Positions 44,023-53,141 are shown, counted from the first letter of the stretch. The stretch: 64,000 nt of DNA from Achromobacter xylosoxidans (GCF_014490035.1 NZ_CP061008.1:2170001-2234000), one strand, 5' to 3'. Numbers and translations are program-made. The notes: generated by a model not told the origin, from the sequence alone.

Positions 44023-44691
44023 ATGGACAAAGCTTCCGCCTTGCGCGCGGTCATCATCGAGAATCTGCAATCCGGCGCCTGGCCTGCTGGCCATCGCCTG
44101 CCCACGGAACGCGCCCTGAGCGAACAATTCGGCATCAGCCGTTCAACGGTGCGCCGCACCCTGGCCGACTTGAAGAACGAAGGCCTGATTTCGCAGCGCG
44201 TGGGCAGCGGCACCTACGCCAATCCATCCTCGGCGCTGGCGCAAACGGAAGGGCTGCTACGCACCGAAGTGCTGTCCACCAGCCCGGCCGAACTGATGGC
44301 GGCGCGGCTGGTGCTGGAGCCGGCCATCGCGGCCCTGGTGGTGCAGCATGGCAGCCCTGCCGATTTCGCCGCGATGCAGGACGCCTGTGCGCGCGCAGAG
44401 GCCGCCGACAGCTTCGAAGCGTTCGAGATCTGGGACGCCAAATTGCACGAATTGATGGCGACGGCCACGCACAATCTCTTCATCGAAAAAGTGTTCGCGC
44501 TGATGACGGCGGCGCGCTCGCAAGCGACCTGGGGCGCCTTGAAGCGCAGGAGCCTGACGCCCGAGCGGCGCCAGGCCTATCAGGTGGAGCATCGCGAGAT
44601 CGTTGATGCGCTGCATGACCGGGACGCGGAACGGGCCATGGAGGCCGTGCGGCGGCATCTGCTGCACGTGAGGGACAACCTGCTGGGCTAG
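44023..44691 (+). CDS. GntR-family regulator, FadR/FCD type
   Basis: 222 residues from ATG 44023. The winged helix-turn-helix (~5-70: AVIIENLQSGAWPAGHRLPTERALSEQFGISRSTVRRTLADLKNEGLISQ) is followed by an all-helical FCD domain (~95-220) with metal/ligand residues in FEIWDAKLHELMATATHNLF and RRQAYQVEHREIVDALHDRDAERA. Cytoplasmic repressor type, controlled by a carboxylate or CoA ligand. It is divergent from the FAH/Bug operon with TTGGT half-sites between, so that operon is the probable target. Confidence 0.9.
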   Translation: MDKASALRAVIIENLQSGAWPAGHRLPTERALSEQFGISRSTVRRTLADLKNEGLISQRVGSGTYANPSSALAQTEGLLRTEVLSTSPAELMAARLVLEPAIAALVVQHGSPADFAAMQDACARAEAADSFEAFEIWDAKLHELMATATHNLFIEKVFALMTAARSQATWGALKRRSLTPERRQAYQVEHREIVDALHDRDAERAMEAVRRHLLHVRDNLLG

Positions 44692-44766
44692 GGGCTGCCG
44701 CGTCCGCAGGCTGCGGCGCGGCCGGGGCATGACGGGTGCAAGACCGGCCGCCGCGGGAAGCCCGCC

Positions 44767-45657
44767 TCAGGGCTGCGCGCGCAGCCTGGCCAGTTCGGCG
44801 GAAAGCTCGGCCACCAGGGCTTGGGCGCGCGCCAGCGGGTCGTGGCCCTCGGGCGAGGGCTCTGCGGGCGCGTCGGGCGTCTGCAGCCGTGGCTGCACGC
44901 TTTCATGGCCCATGCTGACGTCCACGTCGAACACCAGTTGCTCGGCGCGGTGCCAGGTGGTGAACCACTCCAGGGGGCGGCCATGCTGGTCCATGCCTTG
45001 GCCTTGCAGCATGAGCAACGGCGTGCCGGCTTGCGTGTCCAGCAGTTCCGCCAGCGTCTTGTCGGCCGCCACCGCCCGGATCTGGTTGCGCCCGGCGCCG
45101 GGGCGCAGGCCGAAGCGCCGTGTCAGCACGCCGTGCAGGGATGCGTCGGCGAGGTCTTCGGCGCGCAGGCCGGGTACCGCGCCGGCGGGCAGCCATGTGC
45201 GCACATAGGCCAGCGGCGCATCGGCCACATGGCGCAGGCGTTCCAGCATCAGCAATTGCGTGGTGCCGAAGAAGGTCGCCACATCGGCGGGCGGCTCGGC
45301 GCGCGCGAACGCCAGCACGCGGGTTTGCAAGGCCACGCCGGACTGCGCGAACTGCTCGTACAGGCCGGTGGATCGCTGCACCAGCCGGCGGTGTTCCTGG
45401 GGCGCCGCCACGGTGGCAGGACGCCCGGTTTCGCGCTGGATCAGGCCTTCGGTGGCCAGGGCCGCCAGCGCCTGGCGCACCACGCTGCGCGCCACGCCGA
45501 AGCGTTCGCACAGCGCGGCCTCGCTGGGCAGCACGGCGCCGGCCGCGAGCTTGTTCGTGCGGATGTATCCGCGCAGCAGGGTCGCCACCTGGGCGTGCAG
45601 CGGGATATCGCCGGAGCGATCAAGTACGGGCAATGCGTCGTGCGTGGTGGGCGCCAT
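44767..45657 (-). CDS. GntR-family regulator, HutC/UTRA type
   Basis: 296 residues from ATG 45657 (GGAGG upstream); the longer open frame through pdxA2 is not used. N-terminal helix-turn-helix (~20-85: DIPLHAQVATLLRGYIRTNKLAAGAVLPSEAALCERFGVARSVVRQALAAL), then a UTRA effector domain (~105-240: RSTGLYEQFAQSGVALQTRVL, LMLERLRHVADAPLAYVRTWLP). Last gene of the sugar-acid operon, 5 bp after pdxA2. Palindromes upstream of kdgT are its likely operator; the effector is presumably the sugar acid or its phosphate. Confidence 0.9.
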   Translation of the reverse strand: MAPTTHDALPVLDRSGDIPLHAQVATLLRGYIRTNKLAAGAVLPSEAALCERFGVARSVVRQALAALATEGLIQRETGRPATVAAPQEHRRLVQRSTGLYEQFAQSGVALQTRVLAFARAEPPADVATFFGTTQLLMLERLRHVADAPLAYVRTWLPAGAVPGLRAEDLADASLHGVLTRRFGLRPGAGRNQIRAVAADKTLAELLDTQAGTPLLMLQGQGMDQHGRPLEWFTTWHRAEQLVFDVDVSMGHESVQPRLQTPDAPAEPSPEGHDPLARAQALVAELSAELARLRAQP

Positions 45658-45662
45658 GGGAA

Positions 45663-46715
45663 TCAACCTCCGGTTTGTGCCCGCGCAGTTTCCCACACAT
45701 GCGTCCAGCCCGGGGCCAGATGCGCGGCGCGCTCGGCGGCCAGGATCAGGCTGTCTTCGCGGGCGATGCCGCGGCCGGCGATGTCGAAGGCGGTGCCGTG
45801 GTCCACGGACACGCGCACGACCGGCAGGCCCACGGTGATGTTGACGCCGTCGTCGCCGTAGACCGCCTTGAAGGGCGCGTGGCCCTGGTCGTGGTAACAG
45901 GCGATCACGAACTTCCACTTGCCGCGCACGGCTTGCGGGAACAGCGCGTCGGCCGGAATCGGGCCCGCGGCCAGGATGCCGGCGGCATTGGCTTCGGCCA
46001 CCGCGGGCGCCAGGATGTCGGCGTCTTCGGTGCCGAAGATGCCGTTTTCGCCGGCATGCGGATTCAGGCCCGACACCGCCACCGGCTGGTCGCCGCGGCC
46101 CAGCGCCTTGGCGAAGGAACCGGCCAGGCGCAGCACCGCGCGCATGCGCGCCGGGGTCAGGTCTTCGATGGCCTGGCGCAGCGACACGTGGGTGGTGGCG
46201 TGGAAAATGTAGAGGTCGCCGGCCGACAGCACCAGCGAGAAGGTCTTGACGCCGAACTCGTGCGCCAGCAGTTCGGTATGCCCGGGCCACTTGTGGCCGG
46301 CCGCGTGCATGGCGGCCTTGTTCAGCGGGGCGGTGACGATGCCGTCAACCTCGCCGGCGCGCGCCAGGGCGCAGGCCGTGGTGACAAAGCGCACCGAGCC
46401 GTCGCCCGCGTCCGCGCTGATCTCGCCCAGCTTCACGTGGGCCAGCGACGGGCCTGCCTGCAGCACTTCGATGGTGCCGGGCGTGTTGGCGCAGTCGGCG
46501 GCGCGGTCCAGCTTGCGCACGATGGCGGGGTCGCCGCCCAGGCTGCGCACGGCGTTGGCCATCACGTCCACGTCGCCGACCACCAGCAGGCGGGCCTTCT
46601 GGCGCAGTTCGTCATGGCCCATCAGCATCTTGGCCGTGATTTCCGGCCCGATGCCCGCCACGTCGCCCAGGGTTACGGCCAGCAGGGGCAGCTTGCCCGG
46701 TTGGGGTTGTGTCAT
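45663..46715 (-). CDS. pdxA2: PdxA2-type 4-phospho-D-threonate dehydrogenase
   Basis: 350 residues of the PdxA family: LAVTLGDVAGIGPEITAKML (~11-30), GIVTAPLNKAAMHAAGHKWPGHTELLAHEFGV, and metal-binding ACYHDQGHAPFKAVYGDDGVNITVGLP with SVDHGTAFDIAGRG. True PdxA acts on 4-hydroxythreonine phosphate in vitamin B6 synthesis. PdxA2, described next to DUF1537 kinases, oxidatively decarboxylates 4-phospho-D-threonate to dihydroxyacetone phosphate. The operon with a DUF1537 kinase and permease supports PdxA2. Overlaps the kinase gene by 4 nt. Confidence 0.88.
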   Translation of the reverse strand: MTQPQPGKLPLLAVTLGDVAGIGPEITAKMLMGHDELRQKARLLVVGDVDVMANAVRSLGGDPAIVRKLDRAADCANTPGTIEVLQAGPSLAHVKLGEISADAGDGSVRFVTTACALARAGEVDGIVTAPLNKAAMHAAGHKWPGHTELLAHEFGVKTFSLVLSAGDLYIFHATTHVSLRQAIEDLTPARMRAVLRLAGSFAKALGRGDQPVAVSGLNPHAGENGIFGTEDADILAPAVAEANAAGILAAGPIPADALFPQAVRGKWKFVIACYHDQGHAPFKAVYGDDGVNITVGLPVVRVSVDHGTAFDIAGRGIAREDSLILAAERAAHLAPGWTHVWETARAQTGG

Positions 46716-47929
46716 CGCTTGAATCTCCTGTCGCGGATCGCGCGCACCGCGCGAACCAGTACATCTTCGGTGCCAAAGCCGCCGGCCTTGGTCACCACGG
46801 GCAGGCCGGCGGCCGTGCCTCCGGTCAGCGTGCCCAGGGGCACGCCGCCCATCACTTCATCCACCAGCGCAATGCCGCGGGCGCCCAGCGCCACCAGCAC
46901 GCTGCGCGCGCCGTCACCGCCCGTGGCGACCACGCCGGCGGCGTTGGCGCTGGCGATCAATTGCGCGGCCAGGCCGCCCAGGCGTTCCGCGACGGTCTCG
47001 GAATCCAGGCCGTCCAGCTGGCCTTCGGGCGCCAGCAGCAGCACCGTGCCGGCTTGCGCCGGCGATTGGCCATGCGCTTGCAGCAGCGGCTGGCTCCAGG
47101 CCTGCCATGCGGCGTCGTCGGCCAATTGAGCCAGCGAGGGTGTCCAGGTGTCGGCGCCCGAGGCTTGCAGGGCGGCGGCTTGCGCGCGCGCCGCGCTGTG
47201 CTGCGAGGTCACCACCACCACGACCGGCGCGGTCTGGTCGGCGCCGGCCCAAACCCGAGCCAGCGGCACGGCCAGGCCGCCCGCGCCCACGGGCAGGGCG
47301 TGCACACCCAACAAGCCGATGGCGCGCGCCAGGCGCTCCAGGTCGGCTTCGGTAGCCGCGTCGACCACCACGGTGCTGCCGGCCGCGCGGATGCGGGCCG
47401 CCAGCGCTTGCGGCGTGTCGTCTTGCTGCGCCGCCACATGGGCGCAACCCAGCAGGGTGGGGATATGGCTTTCGGTCACGGGCGTGACCGGATCTGTGGC
47501 CGCCGAGGTCTCGGTGACCGGCTTGCCGTTGACGTAGAGCACGCCTTGTTCGACGGTGCGGCCGGTGGCCGGGAAGGCCGGACAGATCACCGCAATGGTG
47601 TCCGGACCCCAAGCCTCGCGCGCCGCGTCGATCTCGGCCTTGAAAGCGCCGCGCAAGGTGGAGTCCACCTTCTTGTACAGGCGCGTGACGCCGGCCGCAC
47701 GCAGGCGGCGCACGTTCTGCCAGACGGCCTCGGCCGCGTCGGCGGCCGACAGGGGACGGCTGTTGGTCGTGACCGCCAGCACTTCCACGCCGGCGGCGCC
47801 GGAACCCGACAGCGCCTCGTCGGCGCCGCCGATGGACAGATGGGTGTTCCAGCCGGCGCGCACGAACTGCACCGCCGTGTCGCCCGAACCGGTCAGGTCA
47901 TCGGCGACGATGGCGATGGCGGGATTCAA
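46712..47929 (-). CDS. dtnK: Four-carbon acid sugar kinase (DUF1537), D-threonate kinase type
   Basis: 405 residues. The N-terminal domain has IAIVADDLTGSGDTAVQFVRAGW (~5-27), RLYKKVDSTLRGAFKAEID and ICPAFPATGRTVEQGVLYVNG. The C-terminal nucleotide-binding domain has VATGGDGARSVLVALGARG and a Gly-rich TKAGGFGTEDVLV. The family phosphorylates D-threonate, D-erythronate or L-threonate; pairing with a PdxA homologue and no dehydrogenase or aldolase indicates D-threonate kinase. Overlaps both neighbours by 4 nt. Confidence 0.87.
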   Translation of the reverse strand: MNPAIAIVADDLTGSGDTAVQFVRAGWNTHLSIGGADEALSGSGAAGVEVLAVTTNSRPLSAADAAEAVWQNVRRLRAAGVTRLYKKVDSTLRGAFKAEIDAAREAWGPDTIAVICPAFPATGRTVEQGVLYVNGKPVTETSAATDPVTPVTESHIPTLLGCAHVAAQQDDTPQALAARIRAAGSTVVVDAATEADLERLARAIGLLGVHALPVGAGGLAVPLARVWAGADQTAPVVVVVTSQHSAARAQAAALQASGADTWTPSLAQLADDAAWQAWSQPLLQAHGQSPAQAGTVLLLAPEGQLDGLDSETVAERLGGLAAQLIASANAAGVVATGGDGARSVLVALGARGIALVDEVMGGVPLGTLTGGTAAGLPVVTKAGGFGTEDVLVRAVRAIRDRRFKR

Positions 47930-48951
47930 AGCGCCTCTCCACGCGCTTCACGCAGGGCGGGGGCGACCGTGGGGTCGGCGTCCTCGGACTTGAGCTCGCC
48001 CGCGCGCTTGAGGAAATACGAGGCCAGCATGGGCGCCAGGATCGAGCTGATCAGCACGCAGGCGGCGACCTGGGCGGTGGCGGTCGACACGTATTGCTGG
48101 AAGTTGGGATCGGCGGCCGCTACCACTGCAGGGGTGGCAATGGCGTTGCCGGCGGTGGTGCCAGCGGCGAAGCCCAGGCCGCTCTTGCCGCCGCGGCGCA
48201 GGATGTAGCGATAGCCCAGATAGACCAGGCCGCCGGTGATGGGGCTGATGATCAGGCCCAGGATCAGGCCGCTGACGCCGCCGGAAACCACGGCGCCCAG
48301 GTTGATGCCGGTGCCCAGGGCGAAGGCGAAGAACGGGATGACGATGTTGGGCACGGGCTTGAGCACGTCGCGCCACTTGGGGTCCAGGTTGCCGACCACC
48401 ACGCCGAGCAGGAACGGCACCAGCGCCGCCACCAGGGCGATCATGGGGATGTCGGCCAGGCCCGAGGCGCCCAGGAACAGCAGGCTGAAGAAGGGGCCGT
48501 CATTGACCGCGCTGGCCACATAGGCGCCGCGGTCGCGGGCATCGCCGTACTGGCCGGTATAGGCCAGCCACAGGCCGCCGTTGCTGTTGTCGAAGGCGGC
48601 CAGCAGCGCCAGGATGGACACGCCCAGCACGCCGTCCAGGCCGACGTAGCTGCCCAGAATGATGATGAGGGTGGCGGGCACCAGGGTCTTCATCAACAGG
48701 ATGGTGCCGGCGGTGGCCAGGATCGGGCCACCGGTGCGCGCATTGACCTGCGTGCCGGTGGCGAAGATCAGCAGCGCGATCAGGGGCAGGGCGCTGTTCT
48801 TGAACAGCGCCGTGGTGAAGCCGCCGATCGCCAACGCGTCGGGAGCGAAGGTGCCGATCAAGGAACCCAGGATCAGCGGCACCAGCATCAATCCTCCGGG
48901 GATTTTCTGCATCGTGCCAAAAAAGGGCGAGCGGGAAGTTTCGGTCGACAC
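47926..48951 (-). CDS. 2-keto-3-deoxygluconate permease (KdgT) family transporter
   Basis: 341 residues from GTG 48951, chosen because GGAG lies 9 nt upstream; an in-frame TTG at 48966 is the alternative. About ten hydrophobic segments. Family blocks: IPGGLMLVPLILGSLIGTFAP, LLAAFDNSNGGLWLAYTGQYGD, AYVASAVNDGPFFSLLFLG and AAGTTAGNAIATPAVVAAADP. KdgT carries 2-keto-3-deoxygluconate by proton symport; here, in front of a threonate kinase and dehydrogenase, it more likely imports D-threonate or a related acid (inference). First gene of the operon. Confidence 0.85.
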   Translation of the reverse strand: MSTETSRSPFFGTMQKIPGGLMLVPLILGSLIGTFAPDALAIGGFTTALFKNSALPLIALLIFATGTQVNARTGGPILATAGTILLMKTLVPATLIIILGSYVGLDGVLGVSILALLAAFDNSNGGLWLAYTGQYGDARDRGAYVASAVNDGPFFSLLFLGASGLADIPMIALVAALVPFLLGVVVGNLDPKWRDVLKPVPNIVIPFFAFALGTGINLGAVVSGGVSGLILGLIISPITGGLVYLGYRYILRRGGKSGLGFAAGTTAGNAIATPAVVAAADPNFQQYVSTATAQVAACVLISSILAPMLASYFLKRAGELKSEDADPTVAPALREARGEAL

Positions 48952-49037
48952 TATCGGAGTCTCCAAGACGGTTTTTATGGGTTGCAGACGTTCGAGCGCG
49001 CGTCTGTCACACGGTTGATCAGGGATGAAAAACCGTA

Positions 49038-49069
49038 GTGTACACCTGTACGTACAGCATGTACGTACA
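49038..49069. promoter_or_regulatory. Triple palindrome, likely GntR/UTRA operator
   Basis: GTGTACAC (49038-49045), TGTACGTACA (49047-49056) and TGTACGTACA again (49060-49069), the last two 13 bp apart. They fit the GT-TA-AC pattern of GntR/HutC operators and lie ~90-120 bp upstream of kdgT, between it and the convergently placed end of the TonB receptor gene. Confidence 0.7.
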
Positions 49070-49098
49070 GGTTGCCGGACCCGGAGGCAGTTCCGATT

Positions 49099-51225
49099 TT
49101 AGAAGCGGTAGGCGCCGCTCAGCATGACGGTGCGGCGTGCGCCATAGAAGCAGTCGCCGCGATCCAGGCAGACCACCTCATAAGTGCGGTCCGCGATGTT
49201 GTTCACGTTCAGCGCATAGCGCCAGGGACCGTTGTCGTAGCTGAGCATGGCGTCGAACAGCGTGACCGCCGGCGTTTCCGGAGCGCCGCCGTCGCGGAAG
49301 GCCGACAGGTAGCGCACGCCCGCGCCCACCGCGAAGCCGGGCTGGCCGGCCAGCGCGAAGCGGTACTTGCCCCACATGGAGGCCATGTGCTTGGGCTGGG
49401 CCTCAAGCTGCGGGTCCAGGTCGGTGTAGATGTAGTTGGCGATGACGTCCAGTTCCTTGGTGACGCGGCCGCGCAGCTCCAGCTCCACGCCGCGCGTGCG
49501 GGTCTTGCCGGCCTGGATCTGGTTGTTCGGATTGTCCGGGTCGTTGGTCTGGCGGTTCTTCTCGCGCAGGTCGTAGGCGGCCGCGGTGAATTCGATGTCG
49601 GCGTCCTTCGGCATGTACTTGATGCCGGCCTCCACCTGCTTGCCGCGCATGGGTTTCCAGCGCTGGTTGTAGAAGTCGGCGCCGGCGATGGGCGTGAACG
49701 ACTCGCTGTAGCTGAGATAGGGCGACCAGCCGTTGTCCGCGGCATACATCAGGCCGAAGCGCTTGGTGGTGGCCATGTCGGTTTCCCGGTCCTGGCCTTC
49801 GGTGGTGCTGTCGGCGCGGTCGCGGCGGATGCCGGCGAGGAAGATCCAGTTCTTGTCGAACTTGATCTGGTCCTGCGCGTAGAAGCCGATCTGCTGCTGA
49901 TTGATCTTGGGGGTGTCCGACAGTTCGTACTCGGGCGCGTTGCCGTATACGGGGTGGTACAGGTTCAACGGCGAACCCGCGCCGCTGGCCGTCTGGCTGG
50001 TCTCGCGGTAGCGCGAATAGTCCATGCCGAAGATCACCGTGTGTTCCGTGCGGCCCCAGTTCAGCTTGCCTTCCAGGTTCTGGTCCGCCAGCAGCGTGCG
50101 CATGCGCGGCTTGTTGACATAGAAAATCCGGTCGACGGTGGTCTGTTCCGGATCGATGTAGGAATCGCCGCGGCGCGCGCCGTAGACGTTGGGATAGAGC
50201 GTCTTGTAGTCGACGCTGCTGACCGTATTGCGGAAGTTCTGGCGCACTTTCCAGGTGTCGTTGAATTGATGCTCGAACAGCCAGCCCACGCTGAACTGCT
50301 CGGTGTCATAGGCGTCGAAACCGGGCTCGCTGGCGAAGCGCCGGGTGGGGATGCGGCCGTTGGGATTTTCCTGCACCGAGCCGCTCCACGGCAGGAAGGA
50401 CTGCGTGGTGCCCGCGCGGTCCTTCTGCCAGGTGGCCTGCAGCGTCAGCGAGGTGGCCGCGCTGGGGCGCCAGGTGAGGGACGGCGCCAGCATCAGCCGG
50501 TCGTCCGGCGCGTATTGAACTTGGGTATCGCTGTCGCGTCCCACGGCGATGACGCGGTACAGCCATTGGCCGTCCTCGCTGGCCGGGCCCGTGAGGTCGG
50601 CCTGGATCTCGCGCCGGTTGTGGTTGCCCAGCACCACGCCGATTTCGCGTTGCGTTTCCTCCAGCGGGCGCTTGCTGACCAGGTTGACGATGCCGCCCGT
50701 GCTGCCCTGTCCGTACAGCATGGAGGAGGGGCCGCGCAGCACTTCCACGCGCTCCATCGCATAGACCTCGGTGCGCGGGTTGTTGAAACTGAAATACTGG
50801 CGCAGGCCGTCCAGGTACTGCACCGGCTCCACGCCGCGGATGCGCACGTAGTCGGCGCGGTTGTCCACGCCATAGGCGTTGGGGCGCACGCCTGCCGCGT
50901 AGTTCATGGTGTCCTGGATGTTCTGCGCGCCCTGGTCCACGATCTGTTCACGCGGGATCACGGTGATGGCCTGCGGCGTTTCGGACAAGGGCGTGTCGGT
51001 CTTGGTCGCGGTGGCGCTGCGCGTGGCGACATAGCCTTCTACCGGGCCGGTCGCGGTTTCGCCGGTGCCGGTGACCTGCACGGCGGGCAGGATGGTGGCC
51101 GGCTCGCCGGATGCGGCGGGCTGGGCCTGCGCTGCGCCGCCCATGCAGGCGGCAAGCGCGGCGGCGACAGGCAACAGGACCAGCGGCCGCGCGCGCCGGG
51201 CGGCGGGATCAGGGTGGTGTTTCAA
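49099..51225 (-). CDS. TonB-dependent siderophore receptor
   Basis: 708 residues starting at TTG 51225 (GAGGGGG upstream). A signal (~1-34) is followed by a plug domain: TDTPLSETPQAITVIPREQIVDQGAQNIQDTMNYAAGV, RGVEPVQYLDGLRQ and VEVLRGPSSMLYGQGSTGGIVNLVSKRP. The 22-strand barrel ends with the classic YRF. Architecture is that of the FhuA/FoxA/FpvA-type hydroxamate receptors; the exact siderophore cannot be told. Located in the outer membrane and energised by TonB-ExbBD. A Fur box 46-64 bp upstream indicates iron control. Confidence 0.93.
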   Translation of the reverse strand: MKHHPDPAARRARPLVLLPVAAALAACMGGAAQAQPAASGEPATILPAVQVTGTGETATGPVEGYVATRSATATKTDTPLSETPQAITVIPREQIVDQGAQNIQDTMNYAAGVRPNAYGVDNRADYVRIRGVEPVQYLDGLRQYFSFNNPRTEVYAMERVEVLRGPSSMLYGQGSTGGIVNLVSKRPLEETQREIGVVLGNHNRREIQADLTGPASEDGQWLYRVIAVGRDSDTQVQYAPDDRLMLAPSLTWRPSAATSLTLQATWQKDRAGTTQSFLPWSGSVQENPNGRIPTRRFASEPGFDAYDTEQFSVGWLFEHQFNDTWKVRQNFRNTVSSVDYKTLYPNVYGARRGDSYIDPEQTTVDRIFYVNKPRMRTLLADQNLEGKLNWGRTEHTVIFGMDYSRYRETSQTASGAGSPLNLYHPVYGNAPEYELSDTPKINQQQIGFYAQDQIKFDKNWIFLAGIRRDRADSTTEGQDRETDMATTKRFGLMYAADNGWSPYLSYSESFTPIAGADFYNQRWKPMRGKQVEAGIKYMPKDADIEFTAAAYDLREKNRQTNDPDNPNNQIQAGKTRTRGVELELRGRVTKELDVIANYIYTDLDPQLEAQPKHMASMWGKYRFALAGQPGFAVGAGVRYLSAFRDGGAPETPAVTLFDAMLSYDNGPWRYALNVNNIADRTYEVVCLDRGDCFYGARRTVMLSGAYRF

Positions 51226-51270
51226 CGGATTTCCCCCTCGGCCTGAATTCGGCCGATTATGGATGCAAAT

Positions 51271-51289
51271 GACAACGATAACTATTATT
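51271..51289. promoter_or_regulatory. Fur box before the TonB receptor
   Basis: GACAACGATAACTATTATT matches 14 of 19 bases of the Fur consensus (GATAATGATAATCATTATC), in an AT-rich patch 46 bp upstream of the receptor start. Confidence 0.75.
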
Positions 51290-51465
51290 AATTTACTGCA
51301 TCGAGAATGTCAGGAAATCCGCGGCCCGCAGATGTAAAAAAGCCGTGCAAAGCTTGCCGGGCGGTAAGGCCAACGACGAAAAGCGCCGTCCTATCAGTGG
51401 CTTGGCGACGTTTGGGGCAGGGGCGCGGGAGCCGCGCGCCTGTTGGCGAGGCGCGACAGAACGGC

Positions 51466-51990
51466 TCAGGCGTGGCGCGGCCTGCGGGTGCCGCCGTCGC
51501 GTCGGCTGGCCTTTTCCGAGACGATGTTGCCCTCGGCCATGCGGCGGCCGCGCTGTTCGATGCGGCCCAGAAGGTCGCGCAGCAAGGCGACCTCGTCGGC
51601 GCTCAGGTCCTGCACCAGCAGGTCGTTCAGGTGCGAGACTTCGGGCAGCAAGGCGTCGTACAGGGTGCAGCCTTCTACCGTGGCTTCCACACGCACCACG
51701 CGGCGGTCGGCGCTGTCGTGCAGGCGGCGCAGCCAGCCTTTTTCGCATAGCGCGCCCAGGGTGCGCGAGGTACGCGCCAGATCCAGTTTTGCAGCGGCCG
51801 CCAGTTCAGCCGAACTCATGATGCCGCCCTCGATGGCACAGGCCAGCACTCGCCATTCGCGCCGCGTGATGCCGAAGCGTCCTTCGCACAGGCGCAGGAA
51901 TACCGGATTCGATTGCGACCATGCCTGGTACAGCCGGTACATCAGCATGTCCGAAAGCTGGCGTTGTCCGGACGCGGGATCGGTCGGCAT
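51466..51990 (-). CDS. MarR-family transcriptional regulator
   Basis: 174 residues; AGGAGG precedes ATG 51990. MarR core: YRLYQAWSQSNPVFLRLCEGRFGITRREWRVLACAIEGG (helices 1-2), SSAELAAAAKLDLARTSRTLGALCEKGWLRRLHDSADRRVVRVEATVEG (recognition helix and wing with the D-x-R motif), then a dimerisation helix and a basic C-terminal tail. Divergent from a Bug/sulfatase operon, so a likely repressor of it; aromatic or phenolic ligands are usual for the family. An inverted repeat at 52050-52077 is a candidate site. Confidence 0.9.
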   Translation of the reverse strand: MPTDPASGQRQLSDMLMYRLYQAWSQSNPVFLRLCEGRFGITRREWRVLACAIEGGIMSSAELAAAAKLDLARTSRTLGALCEKGWLRRLHDSADRRVVRVEATVEGCTLYDALLPEVSHLNDLLVQDLSADEVALLRDLLGRIEQRGRRMAEGNIVSEKASRRDGGTRRPRHA

Positions 51991-52049
51991 GGCTTTTCCT
52001 CCTGGTGGCGTTGCAGTTCGCGCTGCATATCGTTATGGGAAGTCCTGGA

Positions 52050-52077
52050 TTAGATCAACAAATATGCGCGTTGCTAA
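52050..52077. promoter_or_regulatory. Imperfect inverted repeat, possible MarR site
   Basis: TTAG-AT-CAAC (52050-52059) and GTTG-CTAA (52070-52077) face each other across ten bases between the divergent MarR and Bug genes. The arms differ by a 2-base insert. Confidence 0.35.
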
Positions 52078-52156
52078 ATTCAATTTCCCTATTTGGGTAT
52101 CGGCCAGGCAGTGACAACCATCATCGACAGCGGGCCGCTGTCTCCAGGAGTTGACC

Positions 52157-53131
52157 ATGCGTAAATGGATATCGGGCGCTGCCGCGGCGGCAATACTTGC
52201 GGGGGCCGCGCCGCTGGCCGGTGCGCAGCAGGCCCCGCTGGACGGGACCTTGACGGTGGTGGTGGGCTATCCGCCAGGCGGTAGTTCGGACCGCATTGCG
52301 CGGCTGGTCGCGGACCGGCTCAAGGACCGGGTGGGCGTACCCGTGGTGGTCGAAAACAGGACCGGAGCGGGCGGCCGCATCGCGGCGCAAGCCCTGCATG
52401 CGGCGCCGGCCGGCCAGAACGTGCTGATGCTGGCGAACCCGGCCGTGATGGTGGTGGCGCCGCTGGTCTATGCCCAACCCGGCTATGACGCGCAGCGCGA
52501 CTTCAAGCCCGTGTCGCTGGTCAGCAGCTACAAGTTCGCGATGGCGGTGGCGGCGAATTCGCCGATCCAGGACCTGGCCGGCCTGCGGCAGTGGCTGAAG
52601 GCGAACCCGAAGCAGTTCGCCGTGGGCGTGCCGGCCACCGGCAGCCTGCCGCACTTCTTCGCGCTGATGCTGGGGCGCGAAATCGGCCTGGAGCCCGAAG
52701 TCGTGGGCTACCGCGGATCGAGTCCGCTGATCTCCGAGCTGATAGGCGGCATCCTGCCGCAAGGCATAGACACGCTGGATACGTTGCTGCCGCAGCACCG
52801 CGCCGGCAAGATCCGCATCCTCGCCGTGTCTGGCGAGGCGCGCGATACCGAACTCAAGGACGTGCCCACCTTCAAGGAAGGCGGGGTGAACCTCGCGGCC
52901 GACGGCTGGAACGCCTTCTTCGCGCCGGCAGCGATGCCGCAGTCCAAGGCCGACAGACTGGGCGCGGAAATCGCGGCGGTGTTGCGCGAGCCCGCCATGC
53001 AGGAGGCCGTGCGTGCCGCGTACCTGGAGCCGGTGTCGCTGGACGCGCGCGGCACGGCCGACGCCCTGGCCGCCTACCGCAAGCAGTGGGAGCCCGTGGT
53101 GCGCGCATCCGGCTTCACGGCCACGCAATAG
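52157..53131 (+). CDS. Bug/TctC-type substrate-binding protein
   Basis: 324 residues from ATG 52157 (CAGGAG upstream). Signal (~1-24, LAGAQQ), then LDGTLTVVVGYPPGGSSDRIARLVADRL, VVENRTGAGGRIAAQAL, VPATGSLPHFFALMLGREIG and GYRGSSPLISELIGGILPQG. Compared with the other Bug proteins here the first motif is GTLTVVVGYPPGG rather than P-KPV-, a mild divergence. Sits 10 bp before the sulfatase gene, so the receptor probably binds that enzyme's substrate or product. Confidence 0.9.
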   Translation: MRKWISGAAAAAILAGAAPLAGAQQAPLDGTLTVVVGYPPGGSSDRIARLVADRLKDRVGVPVVVENRTGAGGRIAAQALHAAPAGQNVLMLANPAVMVVAPLVYAQPGYDAQRDFKPVSLVSSYKFAMAVAANSPIQDLAGLRQWLKANPKQFAVGVPATGSLPHFFALMLGREIGLEPEVVGYRGSSPLISELIGGILPQGIDTLDTLLPQHRAGKIRILAVSGEARDTELKDVPTFKEGGVNLAADGWNAFFAPAAMPQSKADRLGAEIAAVLREPAMQEAVRAAYLEPVSLDARGTADALAAYRKQWEPVVRASGFTATQ

Positions 53132-53141
53132 GAGGGCGGCG

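Noticed and set aside
45120..47129. A 669-codon plus-strand open frame
   Set aside because: Antisense to the GntR/UTRA, pdxA2 and kinase genes, which carry complete family motifs and coupled junctions.
46738..47929. L-threonate or D-erythronate pathway for the kinase operon
   Set aside because: Those routes need a dehydrogenase (LtnD or DenD) and an aldolase/isomerase (OtnC/OtnI), none of which is in the operon, whereas PdxA2 fits D-threonate.
49072..51246. A 724-codon plus-strand open frame
   Set aside because: Antisense to the TonB receptor, whose signal, plug and barrel motifs are unambiguous.
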